Assembly (NCBI GenBank): GCA_963578625.1
Contig: CAUZEO010000344.1
Location: 1-5,584, forward strand
Source of the DNA: CAUZEO01 sp963578625
GTDB taxonomy: Bacteria; Verrucomicrobiota; Kiritimatiellia; SLOV01
DNA length: 5,584 nucleotides
Direction of reading: 5' to 3'
Shown here: positions 1 to 5,584 of the stretch, one piece after another
Position numbering within the stretch: position 1 is the first letter of the stretch
Layout of the letters: each line of letters opens with the position of its first letter
Translations under genes and position numbers: made by a program
Notes under the pieces: model-generated
The model's database searches: none
Told to the model about the DNA's origin: nothing
Seen by the model: only the letters and a program-made list of their open reading frames with translations

Positions 1-25
1 CCCATTACGGTAAAAGAGTGGTCTC

Positions 26-883
26 ATGCGATTAGGCGCGACGATTGATGATTATATGGGGAATGCGGACCCTGACGCACTCGTTGGCGAATGCCACGCA
101 AAAGGGTATCGGGCGGCCGCGATGCCGCTGGCCGCGCTGGAAGATGCGGGGACCGTCCGCAACATCGCGGCAGCCTTTTCGGATGCCGGCATTGTGCTGG
201 CGGAAATGGGCGCGTGGATCAACCCGCTGCACCATGACCCGGCAAAGCGGCAGCAAAACATCGATCAAATCACCCGCGTCCTCGCCCTGAGCGATGAGGT
301 CGGTGCCGTGTGCTGTACCACCGTTGTCGGATCGTACAGTGAAGCCGATGACTGGCTCGCCCACGTGGGACACCACCCGGAAAATTTCTCGCGGCAGGCA
401 TTCGAGGAGATCGTGGCATGGGTCCGTGCGGTTCTGGATGAGGTCCGCCCTACTAGAACCAAACTGACACTGGAGATATGCCCGTGGACGGTGCTGGACA
501 GCGTGGAAATGTATCTCGAACTCATCCGCGCGGTGGATCGGCCAGGTCTGGGCGTGCACCTCGATCCCGCCAACCTGGTGATTTGTCCGCGCACGTACTA
601 CGACACATCGGCAATGATCAATGAGTGTTTTGACCGGCTCTCACCCTTTATCGTTTCGTGCCACGCCAAGGACGTGCACTGGACGCTGGACGCACGCACG
701 GTGGGTATCGAAGAGGTTGTTCCCGGTCGAGGCACATTGGATTACACGACGATGGTGCGGCGGGCGCACGATTTATCACCGGACCTGCCGTTGATCATCG
801 AACACATTGAGACCGAGGCCAATTTTGACGAAGCCGCAACCTACATCAAACGCATTTGCGGCGAAGCAGGAGTTGCCCTGTGA
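26..883 (+). CDS. sugar phosphate isomerase/epimerase-type TIM-barrel protein
   Basis: This 285-residue cytoplasmic protein belongs to the xylose-isomerase-like TIM-barrel (AP endonuclease 2 / IolE-like) family. Members isomerise, epimerise or dehydrate sugars and keto-inositols using a divalent metal. The expected metal ligands are visible as E150 (in LTLEICPW), D180 (HLDPAN), H213 (CHAKD) and E259 (IIEH). The PGRGTLDY stretch near 233-240 is also typical. The protein begins with the first barrel strand (RLGATI), and an in-frame TAA lies 13 bases upstream of the ATG, so the start is secure; only a weak GAG (16-18) could act as ribosome binding site. There is no signal peptide. An SDR oxidoreductase follows after 15 bp, so the two are probably co-transcribed and act on successive sugar intermediates. 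The fold and metal site are seen; the substrate is not. An IolE-like dehydratase, hydroxypyruvate-isomerase-like enzyme or 3-epimerase are all possible. Confidence 0.88.
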   Translation: MRLGATIDDYMGNADPDALVGECHAKGYRAAAMPLAALEDAGTVRNIAAAFSDAGIVLAEMGAWINPLHHDPAKRQQNIDQITRVLALSDEVGAVCCTTVVGSYSEADDWLAHVGHHPENFSRQAFEEIVAWVRAVLDEVRPTRTKLTLEICPWTVLDSVEMYLELIRAVDRPGLGVHLDPANLVICPRTYYDTSAMINECFDRLSPFIVSCHAKDVHWTLDARTVGIEEVVPGRGTLDYTTMVRRAHDLSPDLPLIIEHIETEANFDEAATYIKRICGEAGVAL

Positions 884-890
884 AGGAGAG
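883..890 (+). promoter_or_regulatory. ribosome binding site of the SDR gene
   Basis: The purine run AAGGAGAG sits 8 bases before the ATG at 899 and starts on the last base of the preceding stop codon. It favours the ATG at 899 over the one at 891, which opens only a few codons in another frame before a stop. Confidence 0.7.
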
Positions 891-898
891 ATGAAGAG

Positions 899-1702
899 AT
901 GGGAAAAACACTGACAGGAAAGGTCGCGCTGGTCACGGGCTCGAGTAAAAGCATCGGCCAGGCTATTGCGGTCGGGTTGGCGGAGGCGGGCGCTGCAGTC
1001 GCCGTAATCTACAAAACGGACACCACCGGCGCAGAGCAGACCTGCAAGACGATCACCGACGCGGGCGGGAACGCAAAACCGTTTCCAACTGATATCGGAT
1101 CGAAGGTGGAGTTCGAACGCGCCGTCGACGAGGTCTGTGACCACTTCGGCCGGCTCGACATCCTGGTCAACAATGCCGCGCGCACCCGGTTCGGTCCGAT
1201 CCACGAGGTGACCGAGCGCGATTTCGATGATGTAGTCAACACGATTCTGCGCGGGCCGTTCTTCGGCTCGATCGCGTCGGCGAAGCGAATGAATGAGACC
1301 GGAGGCGGCTCGATCATAAACATCAGCTCGATTGCCGTGCGCGGCATCATGTTTTATCACGGCGCATACACCGTGGCGAAGGGAGGGCTGGAGTCGATGA
1401 CCCAGCAGATGGCACTGGAACTGGCGCCGCAGGTCCGCGTCAACGTGATCGCGCCCCATGCCACCAGCAACGACCGAAACAGGGCCTATGACGCGAGCTT
1501 CGACGACCGCTGGGCCGCGGTGACACCCGCCGGCCGGGTAGGGTATCCAAAGGACTACATCGGTCCCGCGGTCTTTCTTGCGAGCGATGCCGCCGCCATG
1601 GTCACCGGTCAGATCATCTACGTGGACGGCGGCTGGTCCCTGCAGGGCCACGCCCCGGAACAGGGAGATTTCGACTACTCAGCCGATCGCGAACGCGGCT
1701 GA
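899..1702 (+). CDS. SDR family NAD(P)-dependent oxidoreductase
   Basis: This 267-residue classical short-chain dehydrogenase/reductase has a Rossmann fold and interconverts an alcohol or sugar hydroxyl and a ketone with NAD(H) or NADP(H). Motifs in order are the cofactor loop TGSSKSIG (13-20), D65 for the adenine ring, NNAA (91-94), N114, catalytic S144, and the Y157-x3-K161 pair in YTVAK, then the C-terminal VDGGW (242-246). The length is normal for the classical family. Two glycines of the consensus are replaced: the second Gly of TGxxxGxG is Ser18, and the Gly of the usual PG motif after strand beta-6 is His187 (IAPH). The last ~20 residues are acidic and polar and look like a variable tail. 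The gene follows the TIM-barrel gene by 15 bp with a good ribosome binding site, suggesting a two-gene or longer operon whose promoter lies outside the window. The family is certain; the substrate, probably a sugar or sugar acid, is inferred from context. Confidence 0.93.
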   Translation: MGKTLTGKVALVTGSSKSIGQAIAVGLAEAGAAVAVIYKTDTTGAEQTCKTITDAGGNAKPFPTDIGSKVEFERAVDEVCDHFGRLDILVNNAARTRFGPIHEVTERDFDDVVNTILRGPFFGSIASAKRMNETGGGSIINISSIAVRGIMFYHGAYTVAKGGLESMTQQMALELAPQVRVNVIAPHATSNDRNRAYDASFDDRWAAVTPAGRVGYPKDYIGPAVFLASDAAAMVTGQIIYVDGGWSLQGHAPEQGDFDYSADRERG

Positions 1703-1728
1703 CAGCGTTTCGTTCGAGACAGTCCAAT

Positions 1729-2880
1729 TCAGATGATCTCCAGGGCATCGCGATCCGGAAGCGTGGGGAACTGCGCAGTCGGTAGTGTCTGATACCAGTA
1801 TGCTACCGATGCGATGTCATCCTGCAGGGGTAGAAATCTCTGCCCACTGCGCCAACCGATGTCCTGAATGGTAACAGCCAGGTCTTCTTCGAAGCGAATC
1901 GGGTCCGGGATGTGCCAGCGATACATGCTGAACCGCGTCTGCGATTTGTAATATCCGTCCGGTCGAACAATGTGAGGCACGCCCGCATAGGGGGTGTTGA
2001 ACTCCTGGTACTGTCCGGCGGTCTTATTCTGGAAGGCGTACGAACCACAAAAATAATCTTCGGTGCCGGTACCGCAAATGGTGGGAAAGCAATCGCCGCC
2101 ATGCTCCGCTACCGACTCGTCCACGGTTTTCCCCCGGGGAATATCACCGTCCAGGTAGAACTTGATTTCTCCTTCCCCCCACCAGCCGGTGTTGTTCAAC
2201 CCCCACGCCATGTAGGTACCCACATAATGACCCTTGCCCCGAACTCCATCGAGGATCGTGTAAACCTTCTCGTAGGGCACCGGATTCGTCCGACGGAACT
2301 GGGCGTGAAAATAGGCCGCATCTTCCGGAACGTGGTTAAGGGCATAATTGACCTGGTAATAGACCTCACAGTGCTCTTCCCCGATATTGGCAAGGGTAAT
2401 GCGGCAATGATTCCTGAACGGCATGGGCCAATAACAGTTGAATGCATTACCAGGGTTTACACAGACAGCGAGAGAGCTGATCTGCGCAAACACCTCGTAA
2501 CTGGTGAACGCAGATGCAAAAAAGTCGCCTACCGGGCACTCCACCGCGGGCTGCGCCTCTTTGTCCCAGTAGATTCGAAGAATCAAGTTGCGATACGCGC
2601 CGGTCGGCGTCATCCATATTTGCTGAATCGCGCCGGGTCCCTTGATGTCAGCCAATTCCAGGATCTGTCCCGGCTCCACCGACTCGCTGGGTCGCGTTTT
2701 CCACCCCAGGCCGAGGTCTCGCGCCGGGCCGGTCGGTGTACCGTCCTCCGCCCGCGAAACATCCTCACGCCCGCCGCCACCCTTCTCGCCGGTTTTATGC
2801 TCGGCGGAAATCGAGCGCGTTTTCGCATCGGAAAGCTCAAATATATTTCCCATGTGGCAATTCAACCCGTCAAAGCTCAT
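1729..2880 (-). CDS. DUF2961 / glycoside hydrolase family 172 protein
   Basis: This 383-residue protein has the hallmark motifs of DUF2961, now classed as GH172: the Gly-rich KTGEKGGGG (29-37), LADIKGPGAIQQIWMT (76-91), WPMPF (151-155), WWGEGEIKFYLDGD (233-246) and GTGTEDYF (270-277). Characterised GH172 enzymes include the difructose dianhydride I synthase/hydrolase (alpha-D-fructofuranosidase) of Bifidobacterium dentium and mycobacterial-type D-arabinofuranosidases. By motif matching from memory, E236 would correspond to the nucleophile and E274 to the acid/base. About 17 extra residues (near 247-263) separate the two motifs compared with the short form I recall. No signal peptide is seen, so the protein is probably cytoplasmic and acts on imported oligosaccharides or glycosides. 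The start is well supported: GAGGG at 2893-2889 lies 8 bases upstream of the ATG. The first 11 bases overlap the end of the preceding TIM-barrel gene, indicating translational coupling as the last gene of the operon. The substrate is unknown. Confidence 0.9.
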   Translation of the reverse strand: MSFDGLNCHMGNIFELSDAKTRSISAEHKTGEKGGGGREDVSRAEDGTPTGPARDLGLGWKTRPSESVEPGQILELADIKGPGAIQQIWMTPTGAYRNLILRIYWDKEAQPAVECPVGDFFASAFTSYEVFAQISSLAVCVNPGNAFNCYWPMPFRNHCRITLANIGEEHCEVYYQVNYALNHVPEDAAYFHAQFRRTNPVPYEKVYTILDGVRGKGHYVGTYMAWGLNNTGWWGEGEIKFYLDGDIPRGKTVDESVAEHGGDCFPTICGTGTEDYFCGSYAFQNKTAGQYQEFNTPYAGVPHIVRPDGYYKSQTRFSMYRWHIPDPIRFEEDLAVTIQDIGWRSGQRFLPLQDDIASVAYWYQTLPTAQFPTLPDRDALEII

Positions 2881-3664
2881 TTTCTAGTCCCTCGTAGTAT
2901 CCATTCTGTTCAATCGCCAGCTCCCGCAACGTATTCGCATCCTCCAAAAACGCCTCTGGAGAGTCATCGCGGACAAATTCAAGCAACGCATATTGATTTT
3001 CACACCCGCGGGCCGTCGCAAAATACCTTCGCCAAACATCCGCGCCTTCGGCCAGTGGGCGCCTCTCGGCCTCGTTCACCCAATGATACACATGCAGGTT
3101 CGAAAGCCGGTCAATGAGTGCCGTCAGCTCATCGCGACACCGGTCCGGCAACCGCCCTGGTAAAGGTTGCCAAAACGTCGTTAGATTCGCATCCGGCGCA
3201 GCATGGAGCAGGTCCCGTGCGGAGGACAGGGTATCCGTCAGCGTCCCGCTATGCCATTCAAGTGCAACCCGAATGTTTTCCTCGGCGGATAGCTTCGTAA
3301 CACGCATCACATCATCCCGAACCATCTTGCGATACGCGGCATCCGCATCCCCGGATCCTTTCTCTCCAGCCCAGATTCGAATCAGGGGCGCATTCAGCGC
3401 CAGCGCGGTCGCAAGAATACTCTCAAACCCGTTCGCGCCGCCATGGTCTTGGCCGGCGGCATAATACGAACCGTAGGCCGCGACCTTCAAGCCGGCGTCG
3501 GCAGTCAGGGCCGCGACTTCTTCGGCCCTGCGAACATCTCCATGGGGTACATGAACGTCCCCTCCCCATTCGATCCCTTCGAGTCCGGCTTCCTTCACAA
3601 GGTCGGTGATCCGCCGCGGCTCGAGGTCTCTGAAAGTGATGGATACAAGACCGGTCCGAATCAT
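2870..3664 (-). CDS. divergent sugar phosphate isomerase/epimerase-type TIM-barrel protein
   Basis: This 264-residue protein starts with barrel strand 1 (RTGLVSITF) and carries the IEWGGDVHVPHGD block (31-43) characteristic of a xylose-isomerase-like TIM-barrel subfamily. Candidate metal or active-site residues are E136 (ALEWHSG), H191 or H194 (LHVYHW) and E229 (LLEFVRDDS). Where the Asp ligand is normally found after strand 6, this protein has FWQP with Q166, so the metal site may be altered. It shares little beyond the fold with the TIM barrel at 26-883, so they are not recent duplicates. The ATG overlaps the stop of the Gfo/Idh gene in an ATGA arrangement, and its own stop lies inside the start of the GH172 gene. 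It therefore sits in the middle of a coupled three-gene operon. Related barrels act as sugar epimerases or isomerases and, with Gfo/Idh partners, as C-glycoside or 3-keto-glycoside cleaving enzymes; such a role here is inference only. Confidence 0.83.
   Translation of the reverse strand: MIRTGLVSITFRDLEPRRITDLVKEAGLEGIEWGGDVHVPHGDVRRAEEVAALTADAGLKVAAYGSYYAAGQDHGGANGFESILATALALNAPLIRIWAGEKGSGDADAAYRKMVRDDVMRVTKLSAEENIRVALEWHSGTLTDTLSSARDLLHAAPDANLTTFWQPLPGRLPDRCRDELTALIDRLSNLHVYHWVNEAERRPLAEGADVWRRYFATARGCENQYALLEFVRDDSPEAFLEDANTLRELAIEQNGYYEGLENEL
2889..2893 (-). promoter_or_regulatory. ribosome binding site of the GH172 gene
   Basis: GAGGG on the minus strand is 8 bases from the ATG at 2880, inside the 3' end of the upstream gene. 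It supports that ATG over the in-frame Met at codon 10. Confidence 0.6.
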
Positions 3665-4722
3665 GCGTTCTTTTCATTCCTGATTTGAACTGCGTTCCCT
3701 GTTCGCGCCGATTTGTATGTCGCGTCTAAAATCTTCTGAAGGACGAGCGTTTTCTGCAAATCTGTCCTCGGCTGACGCCCTTCGCGTACGGCAGCAACAA
3801 AATCGAGAACCGGCATCGTATTTACCTGGTCTTCACCCGGACCTTGAAAAATCGTGGAGGATTTCAAGGTCCCACCGGGATCGACCGTGTCGATTCTAAC
3901 CGTCGGCATATCAGTCTGGAGGGTCATTTGCAGGTGGAGAGAGCCTCGATCACCGCAAATCTGCCAGGCAGTCTCATTCCGCATAGCCACAGCTTCACCC
4001 CGCTCCAACAGCAGGACCGCACCGCATTTGCATCGAATCATGAGTACAACATGATTCTCCGCATCCGAATCTGGATGAACCCTGCCCTCCGCAAGGTCTG
4101 GTGCGATCGGCCACGCCTGCGCCAGAACCGTTTCCGGCTGGAGAAGCCACCCCGTGATATGCATCAGGTAGTCCAGGTCGTAGATTCCCCAGTTCACGAG
4201 AAATCCGCCGCCGTTCAAGGCGTTCCGAACTCTCCAGGCCGGCGGGCGATAGTCCGGAATCCTGGGCTCGACACCGAAGATTCCCCGGCAACGCACGACC
4301 CGCAATGTCCCGATATCACCGCGCTCCACGCACTCACGAGCCGCGCGCGCGCCCTCCGTAAAAGTGAATCTCGAGGAACAGCACCCGACAACGGCGTCTC
4401 CTTTCAACCGTGCATAGTTTCGAATCTGTGACGCGCTCATCGCCGGAGGCTTTTCAAGAAGGAGGTGCTTCCCCGCGCGCAGAGCGATGTTTGCCAATCG
4501 GGCCCGGATCCCCGTGGGCAGCGCGAGTACTACGGCATCAACTTCGGGATCCCGAATCAGCGCCGCCCCGGACCGGTACACTTTGGCGACGCCGAGGTCC
4601 TCGCCGATCTGCTTCGCCTTGGCCACATCCAGATCCGCGACCGCGACAAGATCTGCGTCTGCAGCGCTCCGAGTCGCCTCCGCGTGATACCGGCCAATCA
4701 CGCCACATCCGATGATCCCCAA
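3661..4722 (-). CDS. Gfo/Idh/MocA family oxidoreductase, 5' end uncertain
   Basis: This is an NAD(P)-dependent sugar or cyclitol oxidoreductase with an N-terminal Rossmann domain and a C-terminal alpha/beta domain, 353 residues as read from a TTG. Visible motifs are GCGVIG (5-10) for the dinucleotide, the acidic end of strand beta-2 (VAVADLD, 26-32), and LEKP (89-92) with the conserved catalytic-region Lys91. The family block usually written GG-D-x-G-x-H-x-x-D appears as GGGFLVNWGIYDLDYL (171-186), with N177 and Y181 in place of Asp and His. The frame has no ATG or GTG near its start. The TTG at 4722 has no ribosome binding site and removes most of the first beta strand. The in-frame sequence upstream to 4755 continues plausibly (KLQL before GIIG), and an ATG at 4763 in the next frame fits if one base is missing in the A run at 4732-4729. 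The gene overlaps the following TIM-barrel gene by 4 bp and heads a three-gene operon. The family is certain; substrate and start are not. Confidence 0.87.
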   Translation of the reverse strand: MGIIGCGVIGRYHAEATRSAADADLVAVADLDVAKAKQIGEDLGVAKVYRSGAALIRDPEVDAVVLALPTGIRARLANIALRAGKHLLLEKPPAMSASQIRNYARLKGDAVVGCCSSRFTFTEGARAARECVERGDIGTLRVVRCRGIFGVEPRIPDYRPPAWRVRNALNGGGFLVNWGIYDLDYLMHITGWLLQPETVLAQAWPIAPDLAEGRVHPDSDAENHVVLMIRCKCGAVLLLERGEAVAMRNETAWQICGDRGSLHLQMTLQTDMPTVRIDTVDPGGTLKSSTIFQGPGEDQVNTMPVLDFVAAVREGRQPRTDLQKTLVLQKILDATYKSARTGNAVQIRNEKNA

Positions 4723-4763
4723 CTGTAGTTTTGCGCTGATAGGACGGATGCTACATCACTCAT
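4723..4763 (-). other. probable true 5' end of the oxidoreductase gene, out of frame by one base
   Basis: On the minus strand an ATG at 4763-4761 opens MSDVASVLSAQ, then the frame runs out after 21 codons. If the four-A run at 4732-4729 had one more A, the reading would continue as KLQLGIIGCG, a textbook Gfo/Idh/MocA N-terminus. The site could be an assembly or sequencing error, a real frameshift mutation, or slippage. The run does not form a canonical slippery heptamer, so programmed frameshifting is the least likely. Confidence 0.5.
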
Positions 4764-4848
4764 TCAGGAAAAGTGAAGCTCCGGGAAAATCAAATGCCTT
4801 GAAAAACGGCACCGGATTGTCGTTGAACGCATTGCCGCGGTTCGCCAT
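4756..4848 (-). CDS. possible 30-residue small ORF upstream of the oxidoreductase
   Basis: The ORF reads from an ATG to a TGA and contains NDNPVPFFKAFDFPGASLFL, a composition more like a structured protein than random antisense sequence. The purine run AGAGAGG directly abuts the ATG, which is too close to be a normal ribosome binding site. A TTG seven codons upstream is an alternative start and would overlap the glgB 5' end on the opposite strand. The TGA overlaps the ATG at 4763 (ATGAGTGA), an arrangement typical of translational coupling into the oxidoreductase gene. I do not recognise the sequence. It may be a genuine leader or small protein, a remnant of a degraded gene, or chance. It is in the same frame as the oxidoreductase, separated by this TGA and 33 bases. 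Confidence 0.3.
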   Translation of the reverse strand: MANRGNAFNDNPVPFFKAFDFPGASLFLNE

Positions 4849-4857
4849 CCTCTCTGC

Positions 4858-5584
4858 ATGAGCGATCAAACTGGGCGGTCAGCTTCCTTTGAAAGTGATC
4901 CAGTGCGCATTTCATCATCTGAAAACAAGAACAGTTTGAACCCGCAGCTTTCTGATTTCGATATTCACTTGCATGCCGAAGGCACGCATACCTGCGCCTA
5001 CAGATTCCTCGGCGCTCACCCTGCGCGCTTCAACAATATGGACGGAACCCGGTTCGCCGTTTGGTGTCCCAACGCGGACCGCATCAACTTGATCGGGTCT
5101 TTCAACGATTGGAAAGCCGGCGCGCATACCATGTCCCACCAGGGAGATTCCGGGCTGTGGTCTATTTTCGTTCCGGAGGTCACGCAGGGGGACCTGTACA
5201 AATACGAAATCCGGCCCCGAGGCGACTGCGCGCCGATTTCACAGCGCGCGGACCCGTATGCCTTTGCCGCGGAGCTGCGTCCCGGATCCGCCTCGAAGGT
5301 GTGGCACCTGGACGACTACACCTGGTCCGATGAGGCCTGGATAGAGCAACGGACCTCCGCCGACTGGCTGCACCAGCCCATCAGCATTTATGAAGTGCAC
5401 CTGGGCTCCTGGCGGCGCATACCCGGTGAAGGCGACCGGTGGTTCACCTATCGGGAGCTGGCCGATTCGCTGATTCCCTACGTTCTCAAGCTCGGCTTCA
5501 CCCACGTCGAGCTCATGCCTGTCTCAGAACATCCTTTTGACGGGTCATGGGGATACCAGACACTTGGTTATTACGCCCCCTCGT
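4858..5584 (+). CDS. glgB: 1,4-alpha-glucan branching enzyme GlgB, 5' part, cut by the window edge
   Basis: GlgB cleaves alpha-1,4 glucan chains and reattaches them by alpha-1,6 bonds during glycogen synthesis in the cytoplasm. The 242 codons present cover a polar, Ser/Asn-rich N-terminal extension (1-35) and the CBM48 carbohydrate-binding module (about 48-140). That module includes the landmarks FLGAHP (50-55), TRFAVWCPNA (64-73) and IGSFNDW (79-85). The GH13 barrel then begins at ISIYEVHLGSW (175-185) and runs to ELMPVSEHPFDGSWGYQTLGYYAP (218-241). These blocks are diagnostic of GlgB (GH13_9). The catalytic Asp and Glu residues and roughly two thirds of the protein lie beyond the window. 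The ATG at 4858 is the first possible start in the frame: there is no ATG, GTG or TTG back to the in-frame TGA at 4774. It has no recognisable ribosome binding site. The gene is divergent from the oxidoreductase operon, with about 95-135 bp between the starts depending on the oxidoreductase start, so promoters for both may lie there; I could not pick convincing boxes. Confidence 0.95.
   Translation, partial: MSDQTGRSASFESDPVRISSSENKNSLNPQLSDFDIHLHAEGTHTCAYRFLGAHPARFNNMDGTRFAVWCPNADRINLIGSFNDWKAGAHTMSHQGDSGLWSIFVPEVTQGDLYKYEIRPRGDCAPISQRADPYAFAAELRPGSASKVWHLDDYTWSDEAWIEQRTSADWLHQPISIYEVHLGSWRRIPGEGDRWFTYRELADSLIPYVLKLGFTHVELMPVSEHPFDGSWGYQTLGYYAPS

Noticed and set aside
1..48. Possible end of an upstream gene overlapping the first TIM-barrel gene (frames ending at TAG 33-35 or TGA 46-48)
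   Set aside because: Only 10 to 15 codons are visible and neither frame can be recognised or preferred.
776..1651. 291-codon open frame on the minus strand
   Set aside because: It is antisense to the SDR gene, whose motifs are unambiguous. The antisense translation shows no recognisable domain.
1707..1720. Short inverted repeat GTTTC-GTTC-GAGAC between the convergent genes
   Set aside because: The stem is only five pairs including a G-T wobble, and no T tract follows on either strand. It is too weak to call a terminator.
1912..3117. 401-codon open frame on the plus strand
   Set aside because: It lies antisense to the GH172 gene and the end of the second TIM barrel. Its translation is Arg/Pro/His-rich with no family motifs, as expected for a shadow of a GC-rich gene.
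4756..4758. TGA read as selenocysteine, joining the small ORF to the oxidoreductase in one frame
   Set aside because: The two are in the same frame, but the family has no selenocysteine at its N-terminus. No SECIS-like hairpin is evident downstream, and a coupled stop/start reading is simpler.
4799..4827. Candidate promoter for glgB (TTGAAA as -35)
   Set aside because: At a 17-base spacing the -10 position reads GTTGAA, which is a poor match. No other convincing pair was found.

Overview
The window holds five complete or near-complete protein genes, the 5' part of a sixth, and one doubtful small ORF. It comes from a fairly GC-rich bacterial chromosome. The mix is metal-dependent xylose-isomerase-like TIM barrels, an SDR dehydrogenase, a Gfo/Idh/MocA oxidoreductase and a DUF2961/GH172 protein. 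That mix is typical of sugar-degrading, mostly uncultured lineages (PVC-type bacteria, Hydrogenedentota, Armatimonadota or similar). This placement rests on gene content only and is low confidence. There are no RNA genes, CRISPR arrays, insertion sequences or obvious repeats.

Layout. Left block, plus strand (26-1702): a sugar phosphate isomerase/epimerase-type TIM barrel and an SDR oxidoreductase, 15 bp apart, with a good ribosome binding site before the SDR. Middle block, minus strand (4722 down to 1729): Gfo/Idh/MocA oxidoreductase, then a second, divergent TIM-barrel protein, then a DUF2961/GH172 protein. These overlap by 4 bp and 11 bp, so they look like one translationally coupled operon. 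The two blocks converge with only 26 bp between their stop codons. Right edge, plus strand (4858 to the window end): the 5' part of glgB (1,4-alpha-glucan branching enzyme), divergent from the middle operon and cut by the window edge.

How the genes may work together. Each converging block pairs an NAD(P)-dependent sugar oxidoreductase with a TIM-barrel isomerase/epimerase/lyase-type protein, and the middle block adds a glycosidase-fold protein. A reasonable inference is catabolism of an unusual sugar or glycoside. The GH172 protein would release or process a furanosyl unit, the Gfo/Idh enzyme would oxidise or re-reduce a sugar, and the TIM barrels would isomerise or eliminate at the oxidised sugar. 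No substrate can be read from the sequence. glgB (glycogen branching) is probably an unrelated neighbour.

The least ordinary stretch is 4720-4860. The oxidoreductase frame has no ATG, and its only usual-type start, a TTG, would remove most of the first beta strand. An ATG in the neighbouring frame at 4763 would give a normal N-terminus if one extra A were present in a four-A run. That ATG overlaps the stop of a 30-codon ORF with protein-like composition. Active-site departures from family norms are also visible in the second TIM barrel (Gln where Asp is expected), the oxidoreductase (Asn and Tyr where Asp and His are expected) and the GH172 protein (an insert between the two presumed catalytic Glu).
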